NCBI GenBank assembly: GCA_041946755.1 | Contig: JBHGBB010000212.1 | Location: 1-6,332, forward strand | Source: JBHGBB01 sp041946755 | GTDB taxonomy: Bacteria > UBP4 > UBA4092 > JAOAEQ01 | DNA: 6,332 bases | Direction of reading: 5' to 3' | The notes under the pieces: generated by a model | Told to the model about the DNA's origin: nothing | The model's database searches: none | What the model saw: the letters and a program-made list of their open reading frames with translations, nothing else | Program-made: the position numbers and the translations under genes | Part shown: positions 1 through 5,935 of the stretch, piece after piece | How positions within the stretch are numbered: the stretch's first letter is position 1 | Layout of the letters: each line of letters begins with the position of its first letter

Positions 1-600
1 AAAGCTATCGCTGATAAAATCGAGGAAAAGCCTAAATCTATAGCATATTTCGATATGAATGGAGATATAGGTAAAGAGATGACTACTAAACAAATAGCAA
101 ATACGCCTGCGGTATTGGCTCCAGCTCCGGCAGCGGAAGCTATGAAAGCAGCTAAAAGTTTTGAGTATAAAGCAAAAGGATTAGGTGGGTATACTTATTC
201 GACTATTCCAGCGGAGCAAAAAATGGAAACGGCATTAGATATGCCCCAAAATGCTAAAGATAATAAAGCTGCTCTCCGGATAGATGATAGGGCTGAATTA
301 GCGCGCAGTACTTCATCAAATAATATGTTCCAGCAAGTTGAACAAACCGCATTTTTCGGATATGGAACTATGGCACAATCAACGCAAGCGGTTCCGGTAG
401 CAATGCGAGCCGGGGATGAATTTAACCTAGCGTTTGATTCTGCAGCTAAGAAAATGATGCAGAATGCGATGGAAATGATGGTCCAGACCCAATTTCCGAA
501 TCAACAGAATCAGCGAGTAATTGAAATTAAAGAAATCCCACAGCCGGCATCTACCTCACCCCGGCATTTACAGATTAAAATGGAGTTTAATGAAAAATAA
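1..600 (+). CDS. Unrecognised Met/Gln/Ala-rich protein, 3' part only
   Basis: The reading frame is open from base 1, so the gene starts left of the window and the ATG at 55 is probably internal. The visible C-terminal part is 199 residues, ending at TAA 598-600. I do not recognise a family. The sequence is polar and low in complexity in places: an Ala/Pro stretch (APAPAAEAMKAA), then a middle part rich in Met, Gln, Asn and Ser, including a Met-dense stretch (KKMMQNAMEMMVQTQ). The tail then turns strand-like (RVIEIKEIP, then LQIKMEFNEK). There is no Cys, no transmembrane segment and no metal-binding motif. It lies 35 nt upstream of the STN-zinc ribbon gene on the same strand, so the two are probably co-transcribed. 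It could be the tail of an exported or envelope protein, but that rests only on the neighbour. Confidence 0.7.
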   Translation, partial: KAIADKIEEKPKSIAYFDMNGDIGKEMTTKQIANTPAVLAPAPAAEAMKAAKSFEYKAKGLGGYTYSTIPAEQKMETALDMPQNAKDNKAALRIDDRAELARSTSSNNMFQQVEQTAFFGYGTMAQSTQAVPVAMRAGDEFNLAFDSAAKKMMQNAMEMMVQTQFPNQQNQRVIEIKEIPQPASTSPRHLQIKMEFNEK

Positions 601-635
601 TTCCTTAAACCAAATTAAGTAATGGAGGATAATAA

Positions 636-1253
636 ATGAAAAAAATAATGATGATACTTATCGGCATGATGGTTCTTGGTATTACCTACTGTTCTGCCGA
701 ACAACCGATCATTAAACCGGTTAAAGAAGCAGTTAAAATACCGTCGATGGAGTTGACGAATATCCCGATTACGACTGCCATCGCTCAAATTGCGCGTGCC
801 GGTGAGTTTAGTGTGGTTATTTCGCCGGAAGTACCGAATACGATTATTACTGCTACTTTCAAGAATGTGCCGGCAGAATTAGCATTGCAGACCGTTTGTG
901 ATGCTGCCGGATTGGCGAATCAAAAGAAAGAAGAGAATGTGTATATTGTATCACACAAAGTAAGAACGGTCGATAGCTTTACTGCAATGATGAAAGAAAT
1001 GGCTCCACCGATCAATTTGTTTGAAACACAAAAGAGGTTTGAAGAAAGAATCGGAGAAAAACCTTCGACAGTATCAACCCAAACTTGCCCGGTATGCAAG
1101 AAACAATTTCGCAGTTTTTATAAAGCCGAATATTGCCCATATTGCGGCATGGATATGTGTCCGAAATGCACATCTTGCGGGAAAAAGCTTATTGACCCGA
1201 ATTGGTCATTTTGCCCCTATTGCGGTAAGAAGACTAAAAAAGATAATAATTAA
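636..1253 (+). CDS. Exported STN-domain protein with C-terminal double zinc ribbon
   Basis: This 205-residue protein starts at an ATG preceded by GGAGG at 624-628, a strong ribosome binding site. Residues 1-21 are a signal peptide (KK, hydrophobic core, CSA before Glu22). Cys19 is preceded by Tyr, so a lipoprotein signal is unlikely. Residues about 34-108 resemble the STN/secretin N-terminal fold: a short strand (VKIPSMELTNIPITTAI), a helix, FSVVISPEVPNTIITATFKNVPAELAL, and a closing VYIVSHK strand. This domain usually sits at the start of secretins and TonB-dependent receptors, but no barrel or pore follows. Instead residues 151-196 hold two zinc ribbons: Cys151/154 with Cys167/170, and Cys178/181 with Cys193/196 (Cys175 is extra). 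The STN and ribbon calls come from sequence pattern only. The role is unknown; binding a partner in the periplasm or at the membrane is a guess. Confidence 0.8.
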   Translation: MKKIMMILIGMMVLGITYCSAEQPIIKPVKEAVKIPSMELTNIPITTAIAQIARAGEFSVVISPEVPNTIITATFKNVPAELALQTVCDAAGLANQKKEENVYIVSHKVRTVDSFTAMMKEMAPPINLFETQKRFEERIGEKPSTVSTQTCPVCKKQFRSFYKAEYCPYCGMDMCPKCTSCGKKLIDPNWSFCPYCGKKTKKDNN

Positions 1254-1271
1254 CCGCAGAGAACGCAGAGG
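1254..1271. repeat. Two-copy 9-nt tandem repeat just after the stop codon
   Basis: CCGCAGAGA is followed directly by ACGCAGAGG. The shared core CGCAGAG occurs at 1255-1261 and 1264-1270. It fills much of the 41-nt gap between the convergent zinc-ribbon gene and the flavodoxin-like gene. From memory, GCAGAG-type short repeats are scattered between genes in several environmental bacterial genomes. Its function is unknown, and I see no convincing terminator hairpin in the gap. Confidence 0.6.
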
Positions 1272-1294
1272 AAAACCGAGATAAACATTAGTGG

Positions 1295-1771
1295 TTATTT
1301 AGAAATTTGTTTCACCAGTTTCGCTATCCGCTGCCCTTGTCGAACCGCATTTATTTTCGCCCGTTCATCAGGAGTACTAATCGATACCGAGCCATAATGG
1401 TCGCCTTTGGGGTCTCCTTGAATAATCATCCCATGAATCAACATCGCTGCCAGAATATCGAGTATGGTGGTCTCATTTCCCCCGGCGATGTTTGCTGAAC
1501 TAGAAAAAGCCGCGCCTACTTTTCCATCCAGTTGGCTATGGAATTTGACACTATCATCAAACAGTTTCTTGATTTCCGCTGCCACCGAGCCATAATATAC
1601 CGGAGAGCCAATCACAATACCATCATACTCCAGCATTTCTTTCGGTTCCACATCCTGCACCTTTTTGAGTACCGAGTCTACCCCTTCCGATTTAATCCCT
1701 TCTTCAATCAACTTCGCTAATTTCTCGGTATTCCCACTTCGAGTATAGTAGATGATAAGAACTTTCGCCAT
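1295..1771 (-). CDS. WrbA-like flavodoxin-family FMN protein
   Basis: This is a 158-residue flavodoxin-fold protein, most like the WrbA/NAD(P)H:quinone oxidoreductase group. FMN-binding features are visible: the phosphate loop TRSGNT at residues 10-15 after the first strand (AKVLIIYY), GSPVYYG at 55-61, and a GGNETT...HGM stretch at 97-115 that matches the WrbA-type GGQETT/HHGM region. Members usually reduce quinones by two electrons with FMN, but this one is shorter than typical WrbA (about 200 residues), so a general flavodoxin-like reductase is also possible. The start at 1771 is preferred over an in-frame ATG at 1792 because GGAG lies 5 nt before it. The protein is soluble, with no signal peptide. 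It lies 114 nt downstream of the cytochrome b gene on the same strand, with a weak terminator between them, so it is probably a separate unit. I found no clear promoter. Confidence 0.88.
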   Translation of the reverse strand: MAKVLIIYYTRSGNTEKLAKLIEEGIKSEGVDSVLKKVQDVEPKEMLEYDGIVIGSPVYYGSVAAEIKKLFDDSVKFHSQLDGKVGAAFSSSANIAGGNETTILDILAAMLIHGMIIQGDPKGDHYGSVSISTPDERAKINAVRQGQRIAKLVKQISK

Positions 1772-1818
1772 AACTTCTCCTTTAACAAACAATGGAAGAA
1801 CTTGAAAACTAAAGAACC

Positions 1819-1839
1819 AAAAAATTAATTGAAATTAAT
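1819..1839 (-). terminator. Weak AT-only hairpin with T tract after the cytochrome bc operon
   Basis: On the minus strand ATTAATT (1839-1833) can pair with AATTAAT (1830-1824) across a very tight loop. T6 (1824-1819) overlaps the end of the stem. The stem is entirely A/T, so termination would be inefficient and some read-through into the flavodoxin-like gene is plausible. Confidence 0.35.
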
Positions 1840-1843
1840 CTTA

Positions 1844-1883
1844 TTGTTTTTTCGTTTCTCCGTTATTCCGTTCTATTGTTTAA
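1844..1883. repeat. Degenerate 8-nt tandem repeat, five units
   Basis: Reading the plus strand in steps of eight from 1844 gives TTGTTTTT, TCGTTTCT, CCGTTATT, CCGTTCTA and TTGTTTAA. Every unit has GTT at its third to fifth positions. On the minus strand, the sense of the flanking genes, the units read like AATAACGG. The array ends 2 nt before the cytochrome b stop codon and lies in the 114-nt gap before the flavodoxin-like gene. Two central units are well matched and the outer ones are decayed. Its role is unknown. Confidence 0.5.
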
Positions 1884-1885
1884 TT

Positions 1886-3556
1886 TTATTTTAAACTGAT
1901 AATATAATCTGCTAACGCCTGTAACTCCGAATCCGGTAAATCTACCGGCGGCATAATCGAGCCGGAGACTAAGCCAGCCGGATTTTTGAAATGTTTTATA
2001 TGCCAATCTACATTATGACTTACACCTCTACCGCTTAATTCCGGTCCTACTGTTCCACCTACTTTGTTAATAGCATGGCAGGAAGAACAGTTCTGTTTAT
2101 CGTAGATTCGTTTCCCCTGCGCGATAAGATTCTGCATATTCCCGGCAACTACAGTCGGTTCTTTTTTCACCGGCGCTACTGTTTGAATCGGAGTCCCACC
2201 CCGCTGTCGTAACAAATATGCAGCAAGCGCATTCAATTCCTCTTCATTCACTTCAACCACCGGCATTTTAAATCCCGGGGCTACCGCTTGCGGATTCCGG
2301 AAATGAGTTATCAGCCATTCGCCGGAACGAGTTCGACCTACCGTACTTAACTCGGGACCGATAGTTCCACCAGTTCCTAGTAGTTTATGGCATTCTGCGC
2401 AGCGCAGTTTCTGATATAACTGTTCTCCTTTGGTTTCAATATCAGTCGGAGGTGGTAATGCAGCGATTTTCTCCGGTGCAAGTTTCGGCGGTTTATATAT
2501 ATATCCACGATATTGCAATAAACCTATAATAGCAAATACTAGTATGCTGGGAAGAACGATACCCAGCCGTTTCATCGGAGTCCGTTCCGGTTTTCTATCC
2601 AGAAATGGAACTAAGAAAAGGATAACTACCGCTAATCCGGGGATAACCATAGTCCCGATGAATTCAGCCTTGCCCGGGAAGAATTTCAGCATCTCGTATA
2701 AGAACAAGAAAAACCATTGCGGTCTTGGGGTATACGATAAATCAGTCGGGTCGGCCACCCGATCCATCGGTACCGGGAATTTATTCACCATTATAATGAG
2801 TATGATCAATACTACTATCATGGCAACAATATCTTTTGCCACTTGATCAGGGAAAAACGGCACCGAATTTTCCGGGGTTTCTTCTCGAGCGTTCCAAGAG
2901 CCGGAAATACCAAGCTTCCGAATTAAATATAAATGGAATCCTAATACGATCAACAATGCTGCCGGTAAGAATAAGATATGTACTGAGAAGAATCGGGATA
3001 AGGTTAACGCGCCGGAGGTTTCTCCGCCGCGGATAAACAATAGAATATAATGACCGATATATGGCGCTGATCCGGCAATCCGAGTACCGACTTCCGTTTC
3101 CCAATATGCTTTCTGATCCCAGGGAAGTAAGGCGCCGGTGAATGCGAAACAAGCCACCACCAGCAATATCGCGACACCGAAAATCCAGGTTAGTTCTCTT
3201 GGTTTCTTATACGACCCCCAGAAGAAGGTACGCAGGGCATGGAGTGCCATAACAATAATAAGCAGGCTTGCACCCCAATGATGTATCCCGCGAATGAATT
3301 TACCGAAATAAACCTGATGCTCGATATATTTGATACTATCATACGCATGGTCTGGTGTTGGGACATAATAGATAACCAAGAAAACACCGGTAACAATCTG
3401 TAAGATCATTAACAACAACGCACAGCTGCCCAGTGAAAAGAGGAAATTCAAATCTTTCGGTACCGGCTTATTTAAGAATTTCCAGACTTGTTTCACCGGT
3501 ATCCGTTCATCAAACCAATTTACTATCCGTTTTGATATAGGCAGATTTATTTTCAT
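1886..3556 (-). CDS. Cytochrome b (b6-subunit IV type) fused to two cytochrome c domains
   Basis: This 556-residue protein is the quinol-oxidising core of a cytochrome bc complex. Residues 1-220 are the b6-like four-helix part. Haem b ligands are His92/His106 and His193/His208. The second pair has 14 residues between its members, as in b6 rather than mitochondrial-type b. Residues about 240-350 match subunit IV with three hydrophobic helices. The Qo-site motif reads PQWF at 279-282 in place of PEWY. After a Pro-rich linker come two cytochrome c domains: CAECH at 386-390 with likely ligand Met431, and CSSCH at 490-494 with likely Met535. These two domains are clearly similar to each other (GGTxGPELS, HFxNP, MP, then a helix ending in ADYI or AAYL). 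Ser41 stands where b6 proteins carry the Cys that binds haem ci. The gene follows the Rieske gene by 6 nt. No Shine-Dalgarno sequence is visible, so translation may be coupled. The c domains probably take electrons from the Rieske centre, replacing a separate cytochrome c1 or f. Confidence 0.95.
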   Translation of the reverse strand: MKINLPISKRIVNWFDERIPVKQVWKFLNKPVPKDLNFLFSLGSCALLLMILQIVTGVFLVIYYVPTPDHAYDSIKYIEHQVYFGKFIRGIHHWGASLLIIVMALHALRTFFWGSYKKPRELTWIFGVAILLVVACFAFTGALLPWDQKAYWETEVGTRIAGSAPYIGHYILLFIRGGETSGALTLSRFFSVHILFLPAALLIVLGFHLYLIRKLGISGSWNAREETPENSVPFFPDQVAKDIVAMIVVLIILIIMVNKFPVPMDRVADPTDLSYTPRPQWFFLFLYEMLKFFPGKAEFIGTMVIPGLAVVILFLVPFLDRKPERTPMKRLGIVLPSILVFAIIGLLQYRGYIYKPPKLAPEKIAALPPPTDIETKGEQLYQKLRCAECHKLLGTGGTIGPELSTVGRTRSGEWLITHFRNPQAVAPGFKMPVVEVNEEELNALAAYLLRQRGGTPIQTVAPVKKEPTVVAGNMQNLIAQGKRIYDKQNCSSCHAINKVGGTVGPELSGRGVSHNVDWHIKHFKNPAGLVSGSIMPPVDLPDSELQALADYIISLK

Positions 3557-3562
3557 AATAAG

Positions 3563-4060
3563 TTACTTAATGAAAAGCTGGTGATTCTCTATTTTCGTCT
3601 GGAGTCGTTCTAAAGGTTTTGGCGGCGGACCGCCAATCACTTTTCCATCGAGATCATAAACCCCACCATGACAAGGGCATAAGAACTCTTTTTTACTCTC
3701 ATCCCAATGGATTAGGCATCCCATATGCGTACATACCGTCGATAAAACATAGAGTTCATTCTCGCTCTTTTTAATTACATAAACGATTTTTTTCGCACTT
3801 GCCTGGAGCCAAGCATCTTTTTTTATGCTGGTATAAGTCACCTTAAATGGCACTTGTAATGGGATATCAGCTAAATCGGCAACTGCAGTCCAATCATCAG
3901 GTTCTTTTCTAACCGCAGGTGAAATGAGGTATCCGGCTAATGGAATGCCAATAATTGCGCCAATCGCTGTACTGACACCAGCGACTAAAGTCCATAAAAA
4001 TTTCCGCCGGGTTAAGAGTTTCTTCTCCGGGTTTAAAATCGGGTCTGGATAAGGGCGCAT
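3563..4060 (-). CDS. qcrA: Rieske iron-sulfur protein of the cytochrome bc complex
   Basis: This 165-residue protein carries electrons from quinol at the Qo site to the c haems. A twin-arginine signal-anchor is visible: TRRKFL at residues 17-22, then a hydrophobic segment at about 23-47. The [2Fe-2S] cluster ligands are Cys110 and His112 in CTHMGC and Cys128 and His131 in CPCHGG. Cys115 and Cys130 form the usual stabilising disulfide pair. GGPPPKPL at 143-150 is the conserved Pro loop covering the cluster. Length and layout are normal for bacterial Rieske subunits. It is the first gene of the bc operon, with a promoter about 30 nt upstream. ATG 4060 is the only reasonable start, because an in-frame stop lies 15 nt before it. 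The leader is short, AT-rich and lacks a recognisable ribosome binding site. The complex is b6f-like in its cytochrome b, so petC would also be a fair symbol. Confidence 0.96.
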   Translation of the reverse strand: MRPYPDPILNPEKKLLTRRKFLWTLVAGVSTAIGAIIGIPLAGYLISPAVRKEPDDWTAVADLADIPLQVPFKVTYTSIKKDAWLQASAKKIVYVIKKSENELYVLSTVCTHMGCLIHWDESKKEFLCPCHGGVYDLDGKVIGGPPPKPLERLQTKIENHQLFIK

Positions 4061-4091
4061 AATTAAAATTGTTTCTTAATATATTAAAATC

Positions 4092-4120
4092 ATTATACAC
4101 GCTTATCCGTGACTAATCAA
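4092..4120 (-). promoter_or_regulatory. Sigma70-type promoter of the cytochrome bc operon
   Basis: On the minus strand TTGATT (4120-4115) and a perfect TATAAT (4097-4092) are separated by exactly 17 nt. Transcription would start near 4085, giving a leader of about 25 nt before the Rieske ATG. Its position, between the terminator of the upstream kinase operon and the Rieske gene, is what an independent bc operon needs. Confidence 0.8.
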
Positions 4121-4153
4121 GGGAAGAGAGCTTGTAAACTATTTATTGTAGTG

Positions 4154-4205
4154 AAAAAAAAGTTGAGCAGGTATGAAATAATTTATTTCTATTCCATACC
4201 CGCTC
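4154..4205 (-). terminator. Intrinsic terminator of the acetate kinase-like operon
   Basis: On the minus strand GAGCGGGTATG (4205-4195) pairs with CATACCTGCTC (4175-4165), ten pairs with one mismatch. A smaller inner AT stem can form in the loop. Three bases after the stem comes an uninterrupted run of eight T (4161-4154). It lies 29 nt past the stop of the downstream kinase-like gene and insulates it from the bc operon promoter. Confidence 0.85.
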
Positions 4206-4234
4206 TAAAGGAAGGCAAAACTAGTCTAATGAAA

Positions 4235-5314
4235 TTACAGGGATTTCATAGTTTCATCATAGATGATTCGGGCTAACTGTTCTTGATTCAGATACACCTG
4301 AATTCTCGAATCCGGGGTGGTTATACCATTTACCCCGATTTTGTTCACCCAAGGTAAGCCTTGGAGGTTAATCCCTAAGAAAGTTATTTTCTCAAGAAGA
4401 TTTAAAATTAGCGGTTGCGCATATTCGAGTAAACTCCCGGAAAATACCAGAGTATCTACGCCACCAAGCACCGAGATTCCTTCTCCGATATACTTCAGGA
4501 TTTGGTTCTCATAGATATCAAACGCGAGATTGAGTTTCTCCCCTTTACCATAGAGTTTGAAAAACTCTTCCAAATTCAGGTCATACCCGGTAATGCCATA
4601 AAATCCACTATCCCGTTTCAATATTTCATCGATCTGGAACATGGAATATTTATATTGTTTCATCAGGTAGAATACGATACCGGGGTCGATATCACCGCAA
4701 CTGGTTCTACCCATAATCCCTTCTAAAGGGGTATATCCCAGATTAATCGCTAAGGGTCGATTCTTATAAATCGGACAAACTGTGGTTTGTTTATCTAAGA
4801 CAATCGAAATAATTCGTTTATCCGATTCCGGGATCTGGGCATTATATTCATGATAAATTCCATGGTATCCCCAGCGTTTAATATTGGTATTTTGGAAATA
4901 CTCATAAGGGATAGCATAATATTTCTCTTCTTCCGGCAATCCCGCAAAAAACGCGGTCTCGAAAAAAGCCAGAATCGGAACGGTATTATATTTCTCATAT
5001 ACCGCCCGGAGTAAATCTTCGGTTAACGGGATATAGAATGGGAAGAATTTAACCAGTTTCCGGAATTTATCGAAAAATGCCCGGTCGATAAAAACCGATC
5101 TATCAAACAAGTCCGCTCCGAAAAAGATATGGAACGCAATCGCATCCAGATTCTCCTGATTTAGAATAGTATTAACTGCTGATTCTAAACCGGTTATATC
5201 CCGAACTTCATCTATCTCTTTAGATAAACAGGTACTCCGGATTTTCCCGGTTTGATCTTTCGTAAAACCCCAGAATTTAACTTCGCGTAATGTCGGTTCA
5301 ATGACGATTATCAT
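4235..5314 (-). CDS. Divergent acetate kinase-family protein with eroded active site
   Basis: This 359-residue protein is recognisable as an acetate/butyrate kinase (ASKHA fold) along its length, slightly shorter than the usual 400. Retained marks are RWGYHGIYH at 147-155 (family RYGFHGTSH), LGYTPLEGIMG at 192-202, GDIDPGIVFYL at 207-217, and TTPDSRIQV at 332-340. Most catalytic motifs are lost. The N-terminal NAGSSS loop reads EPTLRE (6-11), the substrate-binding Arg region reads FHIFFG (61-66), and the catalytic Asp of FDTAFH is Glu119 in FETAFF. HLGNG is replaced by VLDKQ (172-176), TRSGD is altered to RTSCGD (203-208), and the GxGEN nucleotide loop is absent (FSGSLLEY). It may be an inactive paralogue acting as a partner or regulator, or an enzyme with a changed substrate. 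It overlaps the upstream ackA-like gene by 17 nt and has a strong AAGGAGT site 7 nt before its ATG, so it is translated deliberately from the same transcript. Confidence 0.82.
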   Translation of the reverse strand: MIIVIEPTLREVKFWGFTKDQTGKIRSTCLSKEIDEVRDITGLESAVNTILNQENLDAIAFHIFFGADLFDRSVFIDRAFFDKFRKLVKFFPFYIPLTEDLLRAVYEKYNTVPILAFFETAFFAGLPEEEKYYAIPYEYFQNTNIKRWGYHGIYHEYNAQIPESDKRIISIVLDKQTTVCPIYKNRPLAINLGYTPLEGIMGRTSCGDIDPGIVFYLMKQYKYSMFQIDEILKRDSGFYGITGYDLNLEEFFKLYGKGEKLNLAFDIYENQILKYIGEGISVLGGVDTLVFSGSLLEYAQPLILNLLEKITFLGINLQGLPWVNKIGVNGITTPDSRIQVYLNQEQLARIIYDETMKSL

Positions 5315-5927
5315 GGTTATACTCCTTATATGCTTCTCGCGCTATCATTATTTCTTCATCAGTCGGCAGCACCAGAATCCGGGTTTCTGAATTCGAAGTA
5401 GAGATATCTTGTATCCCTTTAGTATAATTTTTATTTTTGGTTTTATCCAGTTTGATGCCGAAGAAGTCCAATCCCTGGCAAATCCCTTCTCGAATCAACG
5501 GTACCCCGACTCCGATCGAATCGGTAAACAGGATAATATCCGCTTTTTTCAATAAAAGCGCGTAGTAGCAGATATATTTTTTTACCCGGCGAACATACAT
5601 ATTAAACGCCATCTTCGCCTTATAATCGTTGTCAATGCTTTTAATCACATCCCGGAGGTCGGATGAATTCTTAAATACACCGAGCACTCCACTTTTTTTA
5701 TTCAGAATCGTTTCGGTATCTTCCGGTGAGATATTCTCTTTAAACATGATATAGAAGATTACCCCTAAGTCCAGGTCCCCGGATCTAGTGTTCATCATCA
5801 ATCCTTCCAAGGGAGTGAATCCCATAGAATTATTGATCGATTTCCCGCAATCGATAGCGCAAACACTCGAGCCGCCGGTACCGAGATGACAGCTGATAAT
5901 CCGTTGGGTTTTATATTCCCGCTTCAA
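5298..5927 (-). pseudogene. ackA: Acetate kinase, C-terminal half only (truncated at a junction)
   Basis: About 209 residues match the C-terminal half of acetate kinase, which makes acetyl phosphate and ADP from acetate and ATP. Visible motifs, counted from the codon at 5927, are SCHLGTGGSS at 12-21 (family HLGNGSS, one residue longer), NSMGFTPLEGLM at 33-44, NTRSGDLD at 46-53 with the conserved Arg48, and LPTDEEIMIA at 187-196 with the C-terminal Glu. The GxGEN loop reads SIGVGV (137-142), so its Glu is missing. The N-terminal half, about 200 residues, is absent. The frame continues upstream only to a stop at 5997-5999, with no family-like sequence and no ATG or GTG. The TTG at 5927 is more likely an internal Leu of an RYLKREYK helix than a start. 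The break coincides with a sharp change in base composition. Whether the gene is really broken or artificially joined is open. If intact elsewhere it would be a full ackA. Confidence 0.75.
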
Positions 5928-5935
5928 ATATCGGC
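5925..5935. other. Abrupt junction between two unrelated sequences
   Basis: Minus-strand acetate kinase homology runs up to about 5933 (RYLKREYK) and then stops mid-gene. Plus-strand coding for an unrelated secreted-type protein begins at about the same base, also mid-gene. Counted by eye, GC is 20 of 60 at 5701-5760 and 32 of 60 at 6241-6300. I see no terminal inverted repeat, target duplication, integrase or tRNA at the join, so nothing marks it as a normal mobile-element edge. Confidence 0.65.

Noticed and set aside
636..700. Lipoprotein signal on the zinc-ribbon protein (Cys19)
   Set aside because: The residues before Cys19 are Ile-Thr-Tyr. Tyr at the position before Cys does not fit a lipobox, while cleavage after Ala21 fits signal peptidase I better.
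1021..1284. Plus-strand 87-codon open frame overlapping the zinc-ribbon gene
   Set aside because: It is a frame-shifted shadow of the Cys-rich coding region with no ribosome binding site, and its basic composition follows from the overlapping codons.
1273..1300. Terminator hairpin between the convergent genes
   Set aside because: The best stem is about six weak pairs with a mismatch and has no T run after it in either direction.
2430..3396. Several 60-140 codon open frames on both strands inside the cytochrome b gene
   Set aside because: The cytochrome b frame is certain from its haem ligands. These frames have no family features and are by-products of its codon use.
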